NCBI GenBank assembly: GCA_028551475.1
Contig: CM052360.1
Span: forward strand, 15,550,501-15,614,500
Direction: 5' to 3'
DNA length: 64,000 bases
Source of the DNA: Casuarina equisetifolia
Lineage: Eukaryota > Streptophyta > Magnoliopsida > Fagales > Casuarinaceae
The notes under the pieces were generated by a model. That model had not been told where the DNA came from and searched no databases. It saw nothing but the letters and a program-made list of their open reading frames with translations. The first letter of the stretch is position 1. Each line of letters opens with the position of its first letter. The position numbers and the translations under genes were made by a program. This document shows positions 14,806-26,777 of this stretch, piece after piece.

Positions 14806-17184
14806 ATGGTCAAAAGACCTAATCTTTAATATGCCCATACATTATTAGATTCTAAAAGCATATAATGGATAGTACTTATGGATAAGTCATTTCTGTAGAA
14901 AAAATTTCAAATTTCACCATAATGAACGCAAATTTCTTTGGTTAACTTAATGCCTGCTAAGTTTAGCAATCTAGGGTAAGATGTGTAAGGTACAGACCAG
15001 ACTATGTCAATCACAAACTATTAAGAATCTGTTTAAATGGGCAGTTGGGCTTTTACATCTTCAACATACTAATATATATTAAAAAGAAAAGTGATAATGG
15101 TGATACCTGGTTAAGAAATGGTTCCATTGGGCTCAATAATTCCTATCCCTAAAGTAAGAAATCAACTAACTTCAGTCCAAAAATGGCAAAGAGATTTATG
15201 ACCAGAAAGTTTAGATTTTACAATAAAATAAGCAGACCAGCTTAAAATATCGCAGATAGGCATCCATCATTGCAGTTATAGATTCCAAGAACTTGTATTT
15301 CTTCTTTGCTTCAATATTCATGAGGGCATTTACCTTAAGTCAAACCAGAAAGGAAATAGTTGTAAGTGGGATGATAAAAGAGCAAAAGAAAAGGGACAAT
15401 CATTACAAATATCCACAGAAAAGGGCATACAAGGTTGAAACGGCTCCTCTCAAATGCCCATTTTGAGTTCTGTAGATCCTGCCAAAATAAGGCATAGAAA
15501 GGAAAATAAGGTCCAATGTTTTGCCACATAAAGGTGCAGACTGGTACAGGATTCTAGGACAAAATATCCTCCAGCCTTCTCCGGAACAAAAGAGATGCTA
15601 AACATGTAAAGATGTAATTTAATAACACTCCACAGTTTTCAAAGTATACTAGTTACCCTTTTCACCATGTATTCAATTATACATATCTAAAAATAGTACA
15701 TATACTGTCACTTTAAAAATCAAACAAATGATCAAAAAATGACAACCAGCAGCGAAATTTATGTAAACAATTTCTACAATGCCCAAAGAGCACCTTGCAC
15801 TATGGACAATTTCACACATGTGTCCAATATAAGCAGCCAAGAAGAAAAATGAGAGATGGATCAAGTCCATAGTCTACACTGCAAATAAGAGGAATCTGAA
15901 ATCACATGCTGAAGGATGAATAATGCAACAAGTATGTACCAATCATACAAAGATCTTACAAAGAAAGCAATAAGCTCAACTACCGAAATCACAGACCCCA
16001 GAATGTACAAATATTCCAGTCTCTCCAAATAAGCTGATACAGCAAAGAGCGATTGCATTCCAAATAAAGCTGATACAATGTTGACAAATAGGGGTCCAAA
16101 TGTGGCAAACCTCCTAACCCTTCAAGTTATGACCAGTTTAACCTTAGAAGTAGAGAAGGTAAAAGATCATAACCTAAACAAGATTGCCAAAGAATTAAGA
16201 AATGGTCAGCCATCTCATATAATCCTTTACTAATTCTTTTTCAGGAAAAATAACATCAAATGAGACTGTTGTCATCAGAGGATGGTGCGGCCCAAAGAGG
16301 CCAGGTTGTGCATGCAGGGGTGAATAATTTAGCGTACAAGCAACTGGCCAACTAGAGAAAAATTTTGTGGTGGGGAGGAGAAGATGCTTTATAGGGAAGA
16401 TATGTCAACCTGTCATATGATCCCAATGCTGAAACGCCAGGATGATTGATTGCCCCATAAACCAAGAGCTGCAGTGAAAAGAGGTCATATGTGCTGCAAC
16501 AAAAGCATTACAGGCTTGTACCGTGATATATAGGAGGGAAGGCTCTTTCAGGTGCACAGAAGGAGGAAAAAAATACCCTGATTGCGTCCATGTCACAGTG
16601 TGCATAAAGCAATGATCTGTGGTATCAACTTTCACAATTACTAGTGTTGTCCGAGAAGAGTTGGAAGCTGTGGGATTATGAAGACAATCAAATCTCTACC
16701 CCACAAAGTTAAGCCTGTTTTGGAGACCATTTACCAAACAAAGCCAAGCTCATAAGTGTCACAAACCTAGCTTATGTGAGCTTGCATTTGTGGAAAGATT
16801 TGGTTGTAGCACTAGAGTGAGTAAGATTTTGTTATAAGCATGCCACCTTACATGGAACCAATTCGCTTGAGCATTAACCTTTATTCAAGTCATCTACCAC
16901 ACTTAAGCATACCACCCTTCCAAAGAGAAACTACCACTAGACTATTATAGTGCCCCATAGGAGGAAAATTTACCAGTGTTGTAAAGCTTTTAAAAGAATC
17001 CATGAAACAACCCTTGAAGAGAGAGATCATACTCCCATGTGCTTGAGATTAGTCATAATGGATATTTTCTGTTCAAAAAGTTAGATGAGCTACTGATGCC
17101 AGAACAAATACAAAGCATACCTCTTCTAGTTCTGCAACAATTTCTTCCCGTGTACTTTTCTTCAAAGACAAGCTTTTCTCAGGC

Positions 17185-19650
17185 CTAGCAAAAGAGAACC
17201 ACATATAGACCTACATGATTCATATACATAAATGCTATGAAATGCAACCAAATATTAAAGAAACACAGAAGAAAGATTATGTTCATATGGAAAATTCTCA
17301 AGGCAAGAAATCAACAATCCAAAACATAAAGATAAGATGAGGAGCCAGAATCCCAAAGTATGGTTTTCAGCTCCCATGATTTTCCATTTTGTTAAAGATT
17401 CATCTATTGGTAAACCACCCCTAAGCACCGCCACAGGCTTAAAGGTACTGCCAATCCTCCCGTGCCAATTAAAAGCACCTAAGAGATTTAATCTAATGTC
17501 TTGAATTAGAACACATGAAACACTGAAGCTCCCAAGTTACTCAAAAAGGTAATAAAAGCAATCCACCAACGCTGTTCTGTCTTCATGCGCTCTCTCCAAC
17601 AGACACCATAGAATTACATAGCCTCCACTCCGCAGTGATTAGAATGGAATGACAGGTCAAGAAAAGAAAGAAATGAAAAGTTTTAGGCAAGTTGGATAAA
17701 TGAAGAAGTAATATGAGAATTTGGCAAAGATGTACAAGGCAACTGGCTTGGACTTTCCCACAGCTTTTGAAGGCCTTCAAGGTCCTTAAGTCACGTTTGA
17801 AGAAAATTCCTTCAAATTATGAGATAAGAAGAAATATATTTTCTAGAAACCTAATTTCTGCCACACTCATAAACCAGCATTTTAGAAGGGCTTAACCAAC
17901 CTATCCTAGTTGCATCTTCAACAATTTTACTTCTATTCCCAGGACTACTAAAAGAACAATCTCCTACCACAGTTCTTATTTTGTTTTTCATAATTTCCAA
18001 ATCAATTAAACCAAAAAAAAAAAAAAAGATAAAAATAATTTCAAAAAGTGGCAACATGTACATTCAAGAAAACACTTCTCGCACATAATACCCACTTCTC
18101 CCTCAACACAAAACCAAACACAGGTGCATTCTTGGATCCTCCAGTGTTGCAATACTACATTCATGGGAATAACAAATATGAGATGATATCTAAAACTACA
18201 GAGATATATACTCAAAGGCCAATTATAAAGTTAGCAGGTTTGAAGGGGAGAAGACGATTCATTCAAGAAGGTTCCAATGGTGTATACAATACCCGATCAT
18301 AAGCCTACATAGCTCTGTCAAAGTGTAGACGAGACTCCTACAATGTAAGGGTAGGCATGTAAGAAAAACACATTGTGAAAAACTTTCAAGAGTTATTTCT
18401 CAATGCCCATCACTAGTTTTCATAACCAAAAAAAAAAAAAAAAGGACAAAAAATGAGGTCTCATTCCATAGGATAAATGATCAGGAAGCTCAAGTGAGGA
18501 AAAATAAAGTAAAAATTTAAGGACTCACCACTAGAATTTCCACCACATTAGTGAGAAAGGGAATCCAAAAAGCACATAACATCCGATAAATTTTAAGGAT
18601 TAGTGTAATGTTTGCTAAGGGAGGGGATTATATCTTCCAATTTCCTATACAGATGAGGTGCATGATGCATTATAGAATGAAGACATCAAGTTTGGATTGT
18701 CATTGAGAGTGCTGCTACCTATGTTTTTAGTGTTGCAAGAGGCAAGAAGTAGGAATACCAACACCATGGTGAGACTCACATCGATTTAATATTAACATAA
18801 GCATTGTGTGAAATCATTGAATAGGGCAGATCTCCAAGTAAATGCAGCAAACAAGGATTGTTAAGACATACTTATGAATCCAAACCATGACATCAATCCC
18901 AGCAAACCTACCGGCTGATAGAGCAAGAAGGCAAGATAAGGCTACTTGGTAGATTGTTGTGACATACCCTCTCTTATCTTAAAGCTTTACTCTTGATATT
19001 ATGTTACAAATTGGGATATTTGTGACATAAAGCCAACTGTATAAATTATATTTTTTGATGCTAATGTAAACAACAAGCTAGCAAAATAAGAAACCTTAAA
19101 TTTTGGGTGCTCTTTCCAACAGTTCCTTTGTTTCTTTTGCAAAAGAAGAAACCTTAATTCTGGGTCCTCTTTCAACCAGTTCCTCTCTTTCTTTTTTATC
19201 TTTCTTCTTTTTCGACAAGTTCTCCAACTCGATATAGTGCAAAGATCTTGAATTCAAATTTTGATCTCAAAGTCTACGTGTCCAAAAGTATTTCACTTGA
19301 CTGTCTATGGCTCCACTGCCAATGCTCCAGGTAGAAGTTCTGTATAGATGTATCACCATGCTACATTTGTGAAATTTAAGTTCATGGTTGGAATTTGAAT
19401 CTCAAGCAATAATTATGGTAATTTGTCTAGATCATGAAATTAGTAACTTTACTTAATGGGTCAAAGCATTCAGGATGCCTAGCAATATAGTGCCATGGCA
19501 ATATGTTCTATAAATCATTCTCTACTAAAATGAATCTCCTAATACAAACTCCAAAAAGATTGTAGTGGTGAGGGAAACGTAACAAAAACTTGAAATGTCG
19601 ATGATGTTAAACCCCTAACAGGTACAATTATATTTGGGAAACTACATAGA
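17185..19650. other. Upstream intron or intergenic DNA, no exon recognised
   Basis: The missing N-terminal BAR exons of the AGD-like gene would be expected here or further right on the minus strand, but none was identified. The stretch is AT-rich with poly-A runs (near 18014 and 18427). Nothing else is supported. Confidence 0.45.
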
Positions 19651-19655
19651 GTGTA

Positions 19656-20720
19656 GTTAAAAGCAATAGAGGAAGGGCTTCATAATGCATTGAAGAACAG
19701 ACAAGCTCTTTGATCATTGTCTCTGCGATTTGTTGTCTCTCTGCTTGCTTGATTTGCTCTTTGATTGCTATCTCTCTCCGATTTGCAGAAAGCCCACTGC
19801 CCGCTATTCGGGCTGCTCTCCATCTCCCTCCCCACTCTCCTACATTGCCAGTATGTTCCGGTAGGCTTCGCTTGTATATTCTTTTTCATTTTTCCTTTGT
19901 TAGTTTACTGCCTTTTTTCTCTATTTCAATTATTCTTGTTTGGTATTTCTTTTCCTAAGAACAAAACCTAAAGTCAAAATTGGAAAGTATACACCAGTTA
20001 ACAGAACTAATACAAGGAATTTTTCCCAACAACATAACCAAACAACAAAATGGGGGAATCAAGGACGATATAGGAGTAGCCTTCTCAACCTACATATTGG
20101 ACCAATCTATAAATGTAAACCACCAAAATCGGGATGGGTGGAGCTGAATAGTGATAGTTCAGTGACACCTAGAAGATCAAGTGGTGTTGGATTGTTTCGA
20201 GACAACTCTGGTAAACCCATGTGTGCTTACATTTTTAATACACAGGTTCAAGATATTTTCTTAGTTGAATTAAAATCAATAGAGGAAGGGATTCAGCATG
20301 GATTGAAGAACAGACAACCCATCTGTAAAAAGGCAATCCCTTGTGTGAAACATATCTAGAAACTCATAGAGCAGTTTGCCCAAAGTAGTGTTTCTCATTC
20401 ATGGTGTAAAACCAATGGAGCAGTTGATCACCTTTCAAAAATGGCTTTGGATAATGCCTCTATGGTTTTGCGGCCCAAAGATTTTCAAAGTATCCTTTTG
20501 AGAATCATTGATGATGATGCGAAAGGAAAAATCTGTCGTAGAGGGTCCAATGAAGTTTTATGTTGGAAACCAAAGCCATGATTGCAGCAAATCACAAGCA
20601 TTAGGAAATTTTTGTGTATTTTTTAGCCATGTAGGGATATTTTGTGTGTATCTTTTAGCCATGTAGAGATCTTTTTTTGTGTATCTTTTAGCCATGTAGG
20701 CTTGGAGGCTTTGACCAAAA
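19656..20720 (+). mobile_element. LINE-type RNase H domain fragment, plus copy
   Basis: Translation shows the RNase H-like domain carried by plant LINEs (RVT_3 type). It has PKSGWVELNSDSSVTPRRSS (about 20130-20190), then GVGLFRDNSGKPMCAY, and after a stop the tail CKTNGAVDHLSKMALDNASM ending near 20580. The usual first acidic residue appears in the context LNSDSS. The downstream tail carries three near-copies of a ~30 bp unit containing TATCTTTTAGCCATGTAG (about 20615-20705). A ~45 bp segment at 19656-19702 (AATAGAGGAAGGG..TTCA) recurs at about 20276-20318, so the left flank also holds a partial duplicate. No reverse transcriptase or endonuclease part is seen. This is a broken 3' fragment and the plus arm of an inverted repeat. 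Confidence 0.7.
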
Positions 20721-21985
20721 GCTGTACAAATTTCATTGGATTGGTCATATGTTATTAATGGTGCTGCATTGTTTTTTAAGGTTACACTGGTGCTTTCTCT
20801 CTGTAGGATTACATGAAGTGACTTCATAATTTTGTATTATCAGAATATTCTCAATGGCCTTATTGCCATTATTCTTGAATTTAATGGTCAAGTTACCCTC
20901 CACACACCATCCATTTGTACACCCTCCATCTGCACTCCGTCCATCTGCAAACCATAAATGGTTTGTTTTCAAGTGGACCCCATGACCTCATTTGCACTAC
21001 GATTAGGGGTCACAACTTTTGTGGTTGAAGATACAAGGGTTGCTAGACAAAGGTGAGCCTCTTCGTGCCTTTATTTGTTAGTTAGAATATCATCCTTGTT
21101 TGAAATTACCAATGAATCTATGGTGGATAACATCTCTCAAATTGTTGAAACATAGCAGCTAGCTCATGTTCTTGGCATTCAATCTATGGTGGACATAGGT
21201 TGTTCTTGTTGCTTCTATCATAAGCAAGTCTGGTAAAGGTGAGTTCTGTGCTTATCAATTATAGTTTTTCTTTTGGTTGATGATCGAAAAATCTTAATTA
21301 CACAAAAAAAATCCCTATATGGCTAAAAGATACACACACAAAGATCCCTACATGGCTAAAAGATACACCAACAAAAAATCCCTACTTGTCTAAAACATAC
21401 ACAAAAATTTCCTAACGCTTGTAATTTGCTGCAATCATGACTTCGGTTTCCAACATAAAACTTCACTAGACCCTCCATGATAGATTTTTCCTTCCGCATC
21501 ATCATCAATGATTCTCAAAAGGGTACTTTGAAAATCTTTGGGCCACAAAACCATAGAAGCATTATCCAAAGTCAATTTTGAAAGGTGATCAGCTACTCTA
21601 TTGGTTTCACGCCATGAATGAGAAACACTACTTTAGGCAAACTGCTCTAGGAGATTTTGGATATGTTTCACACAAGGGGCTGCCTTTTTACAAATGGGTT
21701 GTCTGCTCCTAATGCTTTACACAACACTCAGGAAATTAGACCCAACCCATATTTGTTTAAATTTCATATTCAATGCATGTTGAAGCCCTTCCTTTATTGC
21801 TTTTAGGTTGAAAATGCTACTCTTATATCCTCCTCGATTCCCCCATTTTGTTGTTTGGCTACTTTGTTGGGAAAAATTCCTTGTATTAGTTCTGTTTACT
21901 GGTCCATACTTTCCCATTTTGACTCTAGGTTTTGTTCTTAAGAAAAGAAATATCAAACAAGAATAATTGAAATAAAGGAAAAAAA
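19905..21985. repeat. Large inverted repeat, arms ~0.7-0.8 kb, loop ~0.6 kb
   Basis: The plus arm (about 19905-20705) and minus arm (about 21300-21985) match as reverse complements over long stretches, for example around TTGGAAACC(A/G)AAG and TTTGCTGCAAT in the two orientations. A ~600 bp spacer separates them. A transcript crossing both arms could fold into a long hairpin. By eye the arms look about 85-90 percent alike apart from a ~200 bp deletion in one arm. Confidence 0.7.
21300..21985 (-). mobile_element. LINE-type RNase H fragment, inverted minus copy
   Basis: Read on the minus strand this repeats the plus copy in the same order: the FLRTKP stretch (near 21940), NRTNTRNFSQQ (near 21880), the cleaved tail region, and the ~30 bp units containing TATCTTTTAGCCAT(G/A)TAG near 21310-21390. 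It lacks about 200 bp of the RNase H core present in the plus copy and has a different stretch around the AIKEGLQHALN motif. The two copies therefore diverged or recombined after duplication. It is non-functional. Confidence 0.7.
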
Positions 21986-21999
21986 GGCGGAGACATGGT

Positions 22000-22520
22000 C
22001 GGGATCGTCGGCACATGGCCAACACCTGATGCCACAAACGATGGCCATTAGCGCCTCACCGACGGCTAGCTCTGGATTAAACCAGAGCGGGTCGAAATCA
22101 GAAAACCCGATTCAACCAGTTTTGTGTCTAACCAACCAGTTCTCTAGCTGGTTGAGACATCGTTGAGATCCTCTGAAGACAATTGACCTCCAACGACACA
22201 AAAGGCAGCGAACGAAGGTCTCCGGAGGCCTAACCCGATTCGGGTCAATTTGGGTCAGGTACAACCCAATCACAAAACCAATGTTTCCGTCGGTTCTTGG
22301 TATTGGCAAAAACGTCACACCATGTTGGTCCCGAATCTTGCCTCAAACTGTGACTGTGGCCAATGGTTGAGCTCAGATCTAGCTCCAAGTGGAGAATGAA
22401 ACCCACTACTAAAAATCCCATTTTTGAGCTCAAAATCTCGATTTTTAACTCGTTTTGTTCTCTAGATTGATGCCAAGATAGCTCCGATACCATTATTAAA
22501 AAATATGGCCTCAACAAAGG
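22000..22520 (-). mobile_element. Possible LTR-retrotransposon remnant with primer-binding site
   Basis: On the minus strand at about 22475-22497 there is TGGTATCGGAGCTATCTTGG, close to the tRNA-Met primer site (TGGTATCAGAGC) that follows the 5' LTR in many plant Copia and some Gypsy elements. The neighbouring sequence to about 22000 is more GC-rich than its surroundings. No coding domain is recognised, so only a broken remnant of uncertain extent is claimed. It abuts the minus RNase H fragment. Confidence 0.35.
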
Positions 22521-23108
22521 CTGTTTATGGGATCAAAACATCAACCAAGGAGAAACTAGTGGGTTTTGACATACAATACATAATATGGTTAGAAAACATA
22601 TTGCACATCTCCATTCCTTCAACTTCAGGGAGGCCCTAGTTTTCATCTCTATTCTCTTCCTAGCTCGATGAGGCAGCCAAAGCTACTACTTAACAGGAGA
22701 GTGGACTGTGGACTGTAAGGGCTCTCTCACTCGGTTTCAAAGAGAAGATGTAGTGTTGCGTGTGTTTTGTGAACAAGCATGTTGCCTTTTAACCAAGTAG
22801 AGGATGAGTAATTTGGATCAGCAATTTGCAATTGATTGCATGTCTTCCTTTTATGCTATATGGATGATAGTTGGCCCATATGCATGTAGTGTTTGTTACG
22901 GATTTAGTCTGTTTCTACATCCTTCAAAGTGTTGAAGATAAGATGTTCTTTAATCAATATGTGTGTTAGCATTTTGATCTTGGAGTTTCAAAATTAGAGC
23001 TATTTGATGTTATTGTGCGTTCTTCTTCATCTCATATTGACATAGCTATTTTTCGCACTTCAATGGGTACTTGCAGGGTTGTGACAATATCTTTGCTTGT
23101 ATTTGCAG

Positions 23109-24259
23109 TCTTTGCAGCTGCGCCATATCGAGCATGAGATTGCCCGGTGTGACAACAAAATTCTTAAGTTCTTAAATGGTATGTTTTCCTCCAAGCATTC
23201 TCGTTTTTCCATTTATTACTTTGTTATTACTTTTTCTTGAATGAGTAGAAAATTCCCAATTAGATGCTTATAATACAAGAGGATCTAAATTTTAATTACT
23301 CTGGAAGTGGACAATTCTTGTGTAATGCACTGGTGTTGGGTCCAAGTTACTAGTTATATGCACTCATGACTGTAAGTGGATAGAAAATCACAACTTCCGG
23401 ACTTAAATTAAGCTAAAAGTAGTGCCCTTGAAATGTCGGTTGAGTTCCCCATATGAGGATCTTGGTATCTAAATCATGGGTTTAGGACATTCTAATTCTT
23501 GATATGTAGAGAAGAATATTTAAAAGGTACTATACAACCGTAATTTTGGAACATTGGATGCTTCCTTTGATGGTTGGTATGCAGCCTCGGTGTACAACCA
23601 ATTCTACATTATCAAAATCTCTTTGTTTGTAGAAGTTAAATTACAGATTTTCCATGCTGAATGTTGTTGTATATACTTGTGCATGATTAAGATTTGTATG
23701 AATTGTCAAAGTCATTAAATGCCTAATCTTAACCACTTTCTGGCTTAGTTTTTGTACTATATCCTTATTAAATGGGTTAAACACAATTGAAACTCACAAT
23801 TAGTCATACCAACAAATCAAAACTGAAGATTATTTATATCATATTCAGCATCGTAGATGAATAGGTTACAGTTTATTATTTTAAATGAGTAGGATATGCT
23901 GCCTGTGAGTTTAGGAATCCTCTTGAGGCCTGTATTTTCTAAAGCTTGTAACTTTCAAATGAGTAGTGATATGCTTATATATTTGTGTTCTTCTTGTTAT
24001 GATAGACAGTACAAAATGTGGTGTAGAAGGTTGTACTGACGTATGTATTAGAACTAGTGCCCAAACAAGTACTCATCAGCAACATGAAGATCAACAATTA
24101 CCTCAACACTTCAAGAGGAAAATATTTTCAGCAGATGTTCTCAATGTTAAAAATCCATGCCATGCAAGTATTATTATTGATTCTGATACAAGCATTAAAG
24201 TGTATATTATATTGGGTGACCTTGAAAGGTCACTCAAATCATTTGTCATGCCAAATTGA
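23109..24259 (+). pseudogene. Two-exon fragment of an unrecognised plant gene
   Basis: A first exon-like stretch at 23109-23178 follows a good TTTGCAG acceptor and precedes GTATG. It reads SLQLRHIEHEIARCDNKILK. A second stretch from 24006 (acceptor GATAG) stays in frame and reads CGVEGCTDVCIRTSAQTSTH, then EDQQLPQHFKRKIF, and stops at 24259. The splice keeps phase between the two (G plus AC gives Asp). The frame after about 24165 looks like ordinary intron or repeat DNA (IIIDSDTSIKVYIIL), so the rest of the gene appears to be missing. No start codon or upstream exon was found among the repeats to the left. The charged helical first exon does not identify a family; I have only a vague impression of a related multi-exon plant protein. 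Treated as a truncated copy, though a real small gene cannot be excluded. Confidence 0.45.
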
Positions 24260-25617
24260 TGGGTGTTGTACTTAACCATGTGTAGAGATTATTTTTGGGT
24301 GTGTACAACGTATTAGAAAGATGATGAAAATGCTTTATTAGAGACCTAGATATATGTAATGTGAAATATATGGACTATAAACTCTTGTGGTTAGTGACTA
24401 TATCTTATGAGGCTCTTCTAGACTCCATGTTGTTGCTGGAGAAGTTATGTACTACAGCTTATGGATATCATGAATGTACTAAGCATGAACTATAGAGAAT
24501 GTAAGTAAGTGTAAAGATTCTAGCAAAGTGCCCCTTTTAGAGGGATTTTTTCAACAAAACAAGACTTACACAAAGTTACAGAACAATGTGTCCTAAAAAC
24601 TTGAATCATTCGTAAGTGACAACCAATGCATGCTAAATGTTAAAGCAATAATTCCAACACTACCTTTATATCACGTGCCATCAGATGCCTAGGATTATCG
24701 TCCCATGGTGAATGGTAGTAGATGGAACAATGTCTTTACATGCTGGAGCAGTTTAATAGTGCTTTAGGTGCGCTGAAGTTGAAAGTGTATAAAAGCAACA
24801 AGAGTTTAAAAAGGAAGATGTAAGCATGAAGGTTGGGCTTCTCATATTGTCTTGTTTAAGCATTTGCGAGCCTTGTATTTCGTGTGAAATTTAGTAGTGC
24901 ACCTGATTGGGACTCAAATATGTGGTAACAACTCCTGGACCTCTGAAGTTGTTGCTAAACTTTGTTTAGAAAATTTGTAATTGTTTTCGTGCACGAGAAA
25001 TGTGTGCTAGAGCGCCATAAGGCCATAAGTTATGGTGGATTTGTTTAAGCAAGAAATTATTGGCAGTAGTATTAGATAAAATATTTGATGATTGTATTAT
25101 AGTTTTTGTAGGAGAAATTTAGACATTGACACAAATAGGTTCAACATCAAACCAAATCATTTCTTATTCATAAATGATCCGAATTGATCAAGGAGTTTAA
25201 GACATCAATTACTACTAGAGAATAATAGGATATTTTTTACAGTTTAGAATGACCTTTGTAGCCATAGAATGCAGAAGAATTTTATTAAAAATTATAGGGA
25301 ATGGTCCAATTCAAGCCTGTATTTCGTTTAGAGAAACAACCTTTTGTTTAAAGATTAGCCATAAGTATTCACCCTTAGTCTATACGTATATTCTATCCTT
25401 TCAAGGCTTTTAGAACCAAGCAAGCCTTGGAATGAAATCGGTCAAAAAACATTTGGCCAGAATGAAATCTATCAAGTAACTTAAGCTTGTGTAATAAAAA
25501 CAATCAACTAACTCCTTGGAATGCGTAAATACGTAGAACTCAAATTAAATAATAAAGTCAAAAAATCATAATCAAAGCACATATGAAAGGATAAATTACT
25601 CAAGAAAAATTAGAAAA
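24260..25617. other. AT-rich DNA without recognised features
   Basis: No exon, repeat family or RNA gene is recognised on either strand. If the Ser-rich exon pair at 25623-25852 is real, its downstream exons should lie here or further left on the minus strand, but I could not find them. Confidence 0.45.
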
Positions 25618-25622
25618 GTTAC

Positions 25623-25852
25623 CGGGGCTGAGTGAACGGCTGGAGGAGCGAACGGTACCGGAACTGAGTGAACCTCGCCGTAATGGATCGGTTCCTCCAG
25701 TGTGAGAAGGATTCATACCGGAAGAGTTCTCGCTCTCCAAATTTTTGTCCAATAAGAATTAGAAAAAAAATTACAGAGAAAATAATAGAGAGAGAGAGAG
25801 AGAGAACCTTCGAGAAGGAGGAGCCGGAAGAAGAGGAGTCTGCGGTGTTCAT
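25623..25852 (-). CDS. Ser-rich N-terminal exons of an unknown protein (partial)
   Basis: A candidate start codon at 25852 begins MNTADSSSSGSSFSK, which ends at a possible GTTCTC donor (25808/25807). After a ~73 bp pyrimidine-rich intron a second exon, 25734-25623, reads SENSSGMNPSHTGGTDPLRR then GSLSSGTVRSSSRSLSP. It ends at a good donor, GTAACT. Both parts share the same Ser/Gly/Thr-rich, low-complexity character and relatively high GC, unlike the AT-rich surroundings, which argues for coding. The first donor is weak and the intron is near the minimum plant length. Alternatively the second exon is simply the reading frame after a different 5' leader. No downstream exon or family was recognised. 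A (GA)n run at 25787-25805 supplies most of the intron's pyrimidines when read on this strand. Confidence 0.4.
25787..25805. repeat. (GA)n microsatellite
   Basis: GA dinucleotide run inside the proposed short intron of the Ser-rich exon pair; CT-rich when read on the minus strand. Confidence 0.9.
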
Positions 25853-26777
25853 CACCACAGATTGCGTCGTTTCTTTTTCTCGACCAGAACAGAGCAAGAA
25901 TCGAATTAGGTTAAATCGTTTTCATACGGGATAGTTTTGGGGCCGAAAGTTCAAGATCCAGTCGATTTAAGAGTCTCTCCGGATAGGAGACCCAATAGTA
26001 CGGAAAGGATACTGAAAGAATTATCTAATAAAACAGATGGTTATTTGAGTAATTGTATCAGATTTTGAGTAATTGTATCTAATAAAACAAAGAATTATCA
26101 GAATTATCTAATACTGAAAGACACCTTGTTCTTGCTAAACTACTCTTTAGCATCGAGTAATGGTATAAATAATACAAATTTTGTACATTCTTTATCAAAA
26201 AAAAATTCTTATTTGAGTATCCTAATTTTTTATTTTCTTGTTTTACATCAACAAAGTGACATTTTATGATAAATTAGTATGTGACAAACAAAAACATCAA
26301 ATTAAAAATAATTTGAAATTATGAAATTAAAACCAAAATATATAGATCACATCTATTCTTAACTAAATTAATCACTTGTAAATTAATGTTCAATTTAAGA
26401 TAATAAGATAAATTGTGTGTTAAATGTAATATACTTTACTTTTTGATATTAAAAAAGCAAATGAGATGATTTGATTGTATAAAAAGATTGACTATTTTTC
26501 TTAGATTGACTTTTTAACCTAGACCCATAATAAGTGATATCATATCTAAATTGAAACCTGGTTCAATGAGCTTGTTACTGTTATTTCTTAATACGGGATG
26601 AAAAGTAGGCTCACCCAACAAGTTTATAGTTCCTATATCCCAAATATGGGATAGGCAATGACGAGACTCTTAGTATATGATTAACAAGGAATTTATTCAT
26701 GTCGAGAATAACATAAATTTTTATTAAAAAAAAGAATTGAATTCTCCCATATCAAAAAGACATACCAATGATATGGG

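Larger units (their letters stand above)
1062..17184 (-). pseudogene. Decayed AGD-type ArfGAP gene (BAR-PH-ArfGAP-ankyrin)
   Basis: Intact relatives (plant AGD1-AGD4, ACAP type) are GTPase-activating proteins for ADP-ribosylation factors in vesicle traffic. Exons read 5' to 3': 17184-17121, 15478-15431 and 15333-15238 (BAR, with NIEAKKKYKFLES); 13606-13396; 13234-13120 and 11954-11751 (PH); 10190-10104 (ADRMDWVNKITG); 9999-9732 (ArfGAP zinc finger [11 protein letters not shown]...CIEC); 8285-8166 (ALDVKVWEPTV); 5307-5217; 2131-1683 (ankyrin, GRTPLHHCISRGN); 1146-1062 (SIKDGGGLSALERAMELG). Most keep GT-AG sites. Decay signs: the frame shifts inside 13606-13396 (before SKEMANVEQDK), inside 13234-13120 (before DWKRRFFVLD) and inside 8285-8166 (after LGNSFRNSV), and an in-frame TAA lies near the start of 11954-11751. 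The N-terminal BAR exons, one short BAR exon between 15238 and 13606, and the last exon were not found. Family is near certain; pseudogene status is inferred from several independent breaks. AGD2/AGD4 is the likeliest subgroup. Confidence 0.85.
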
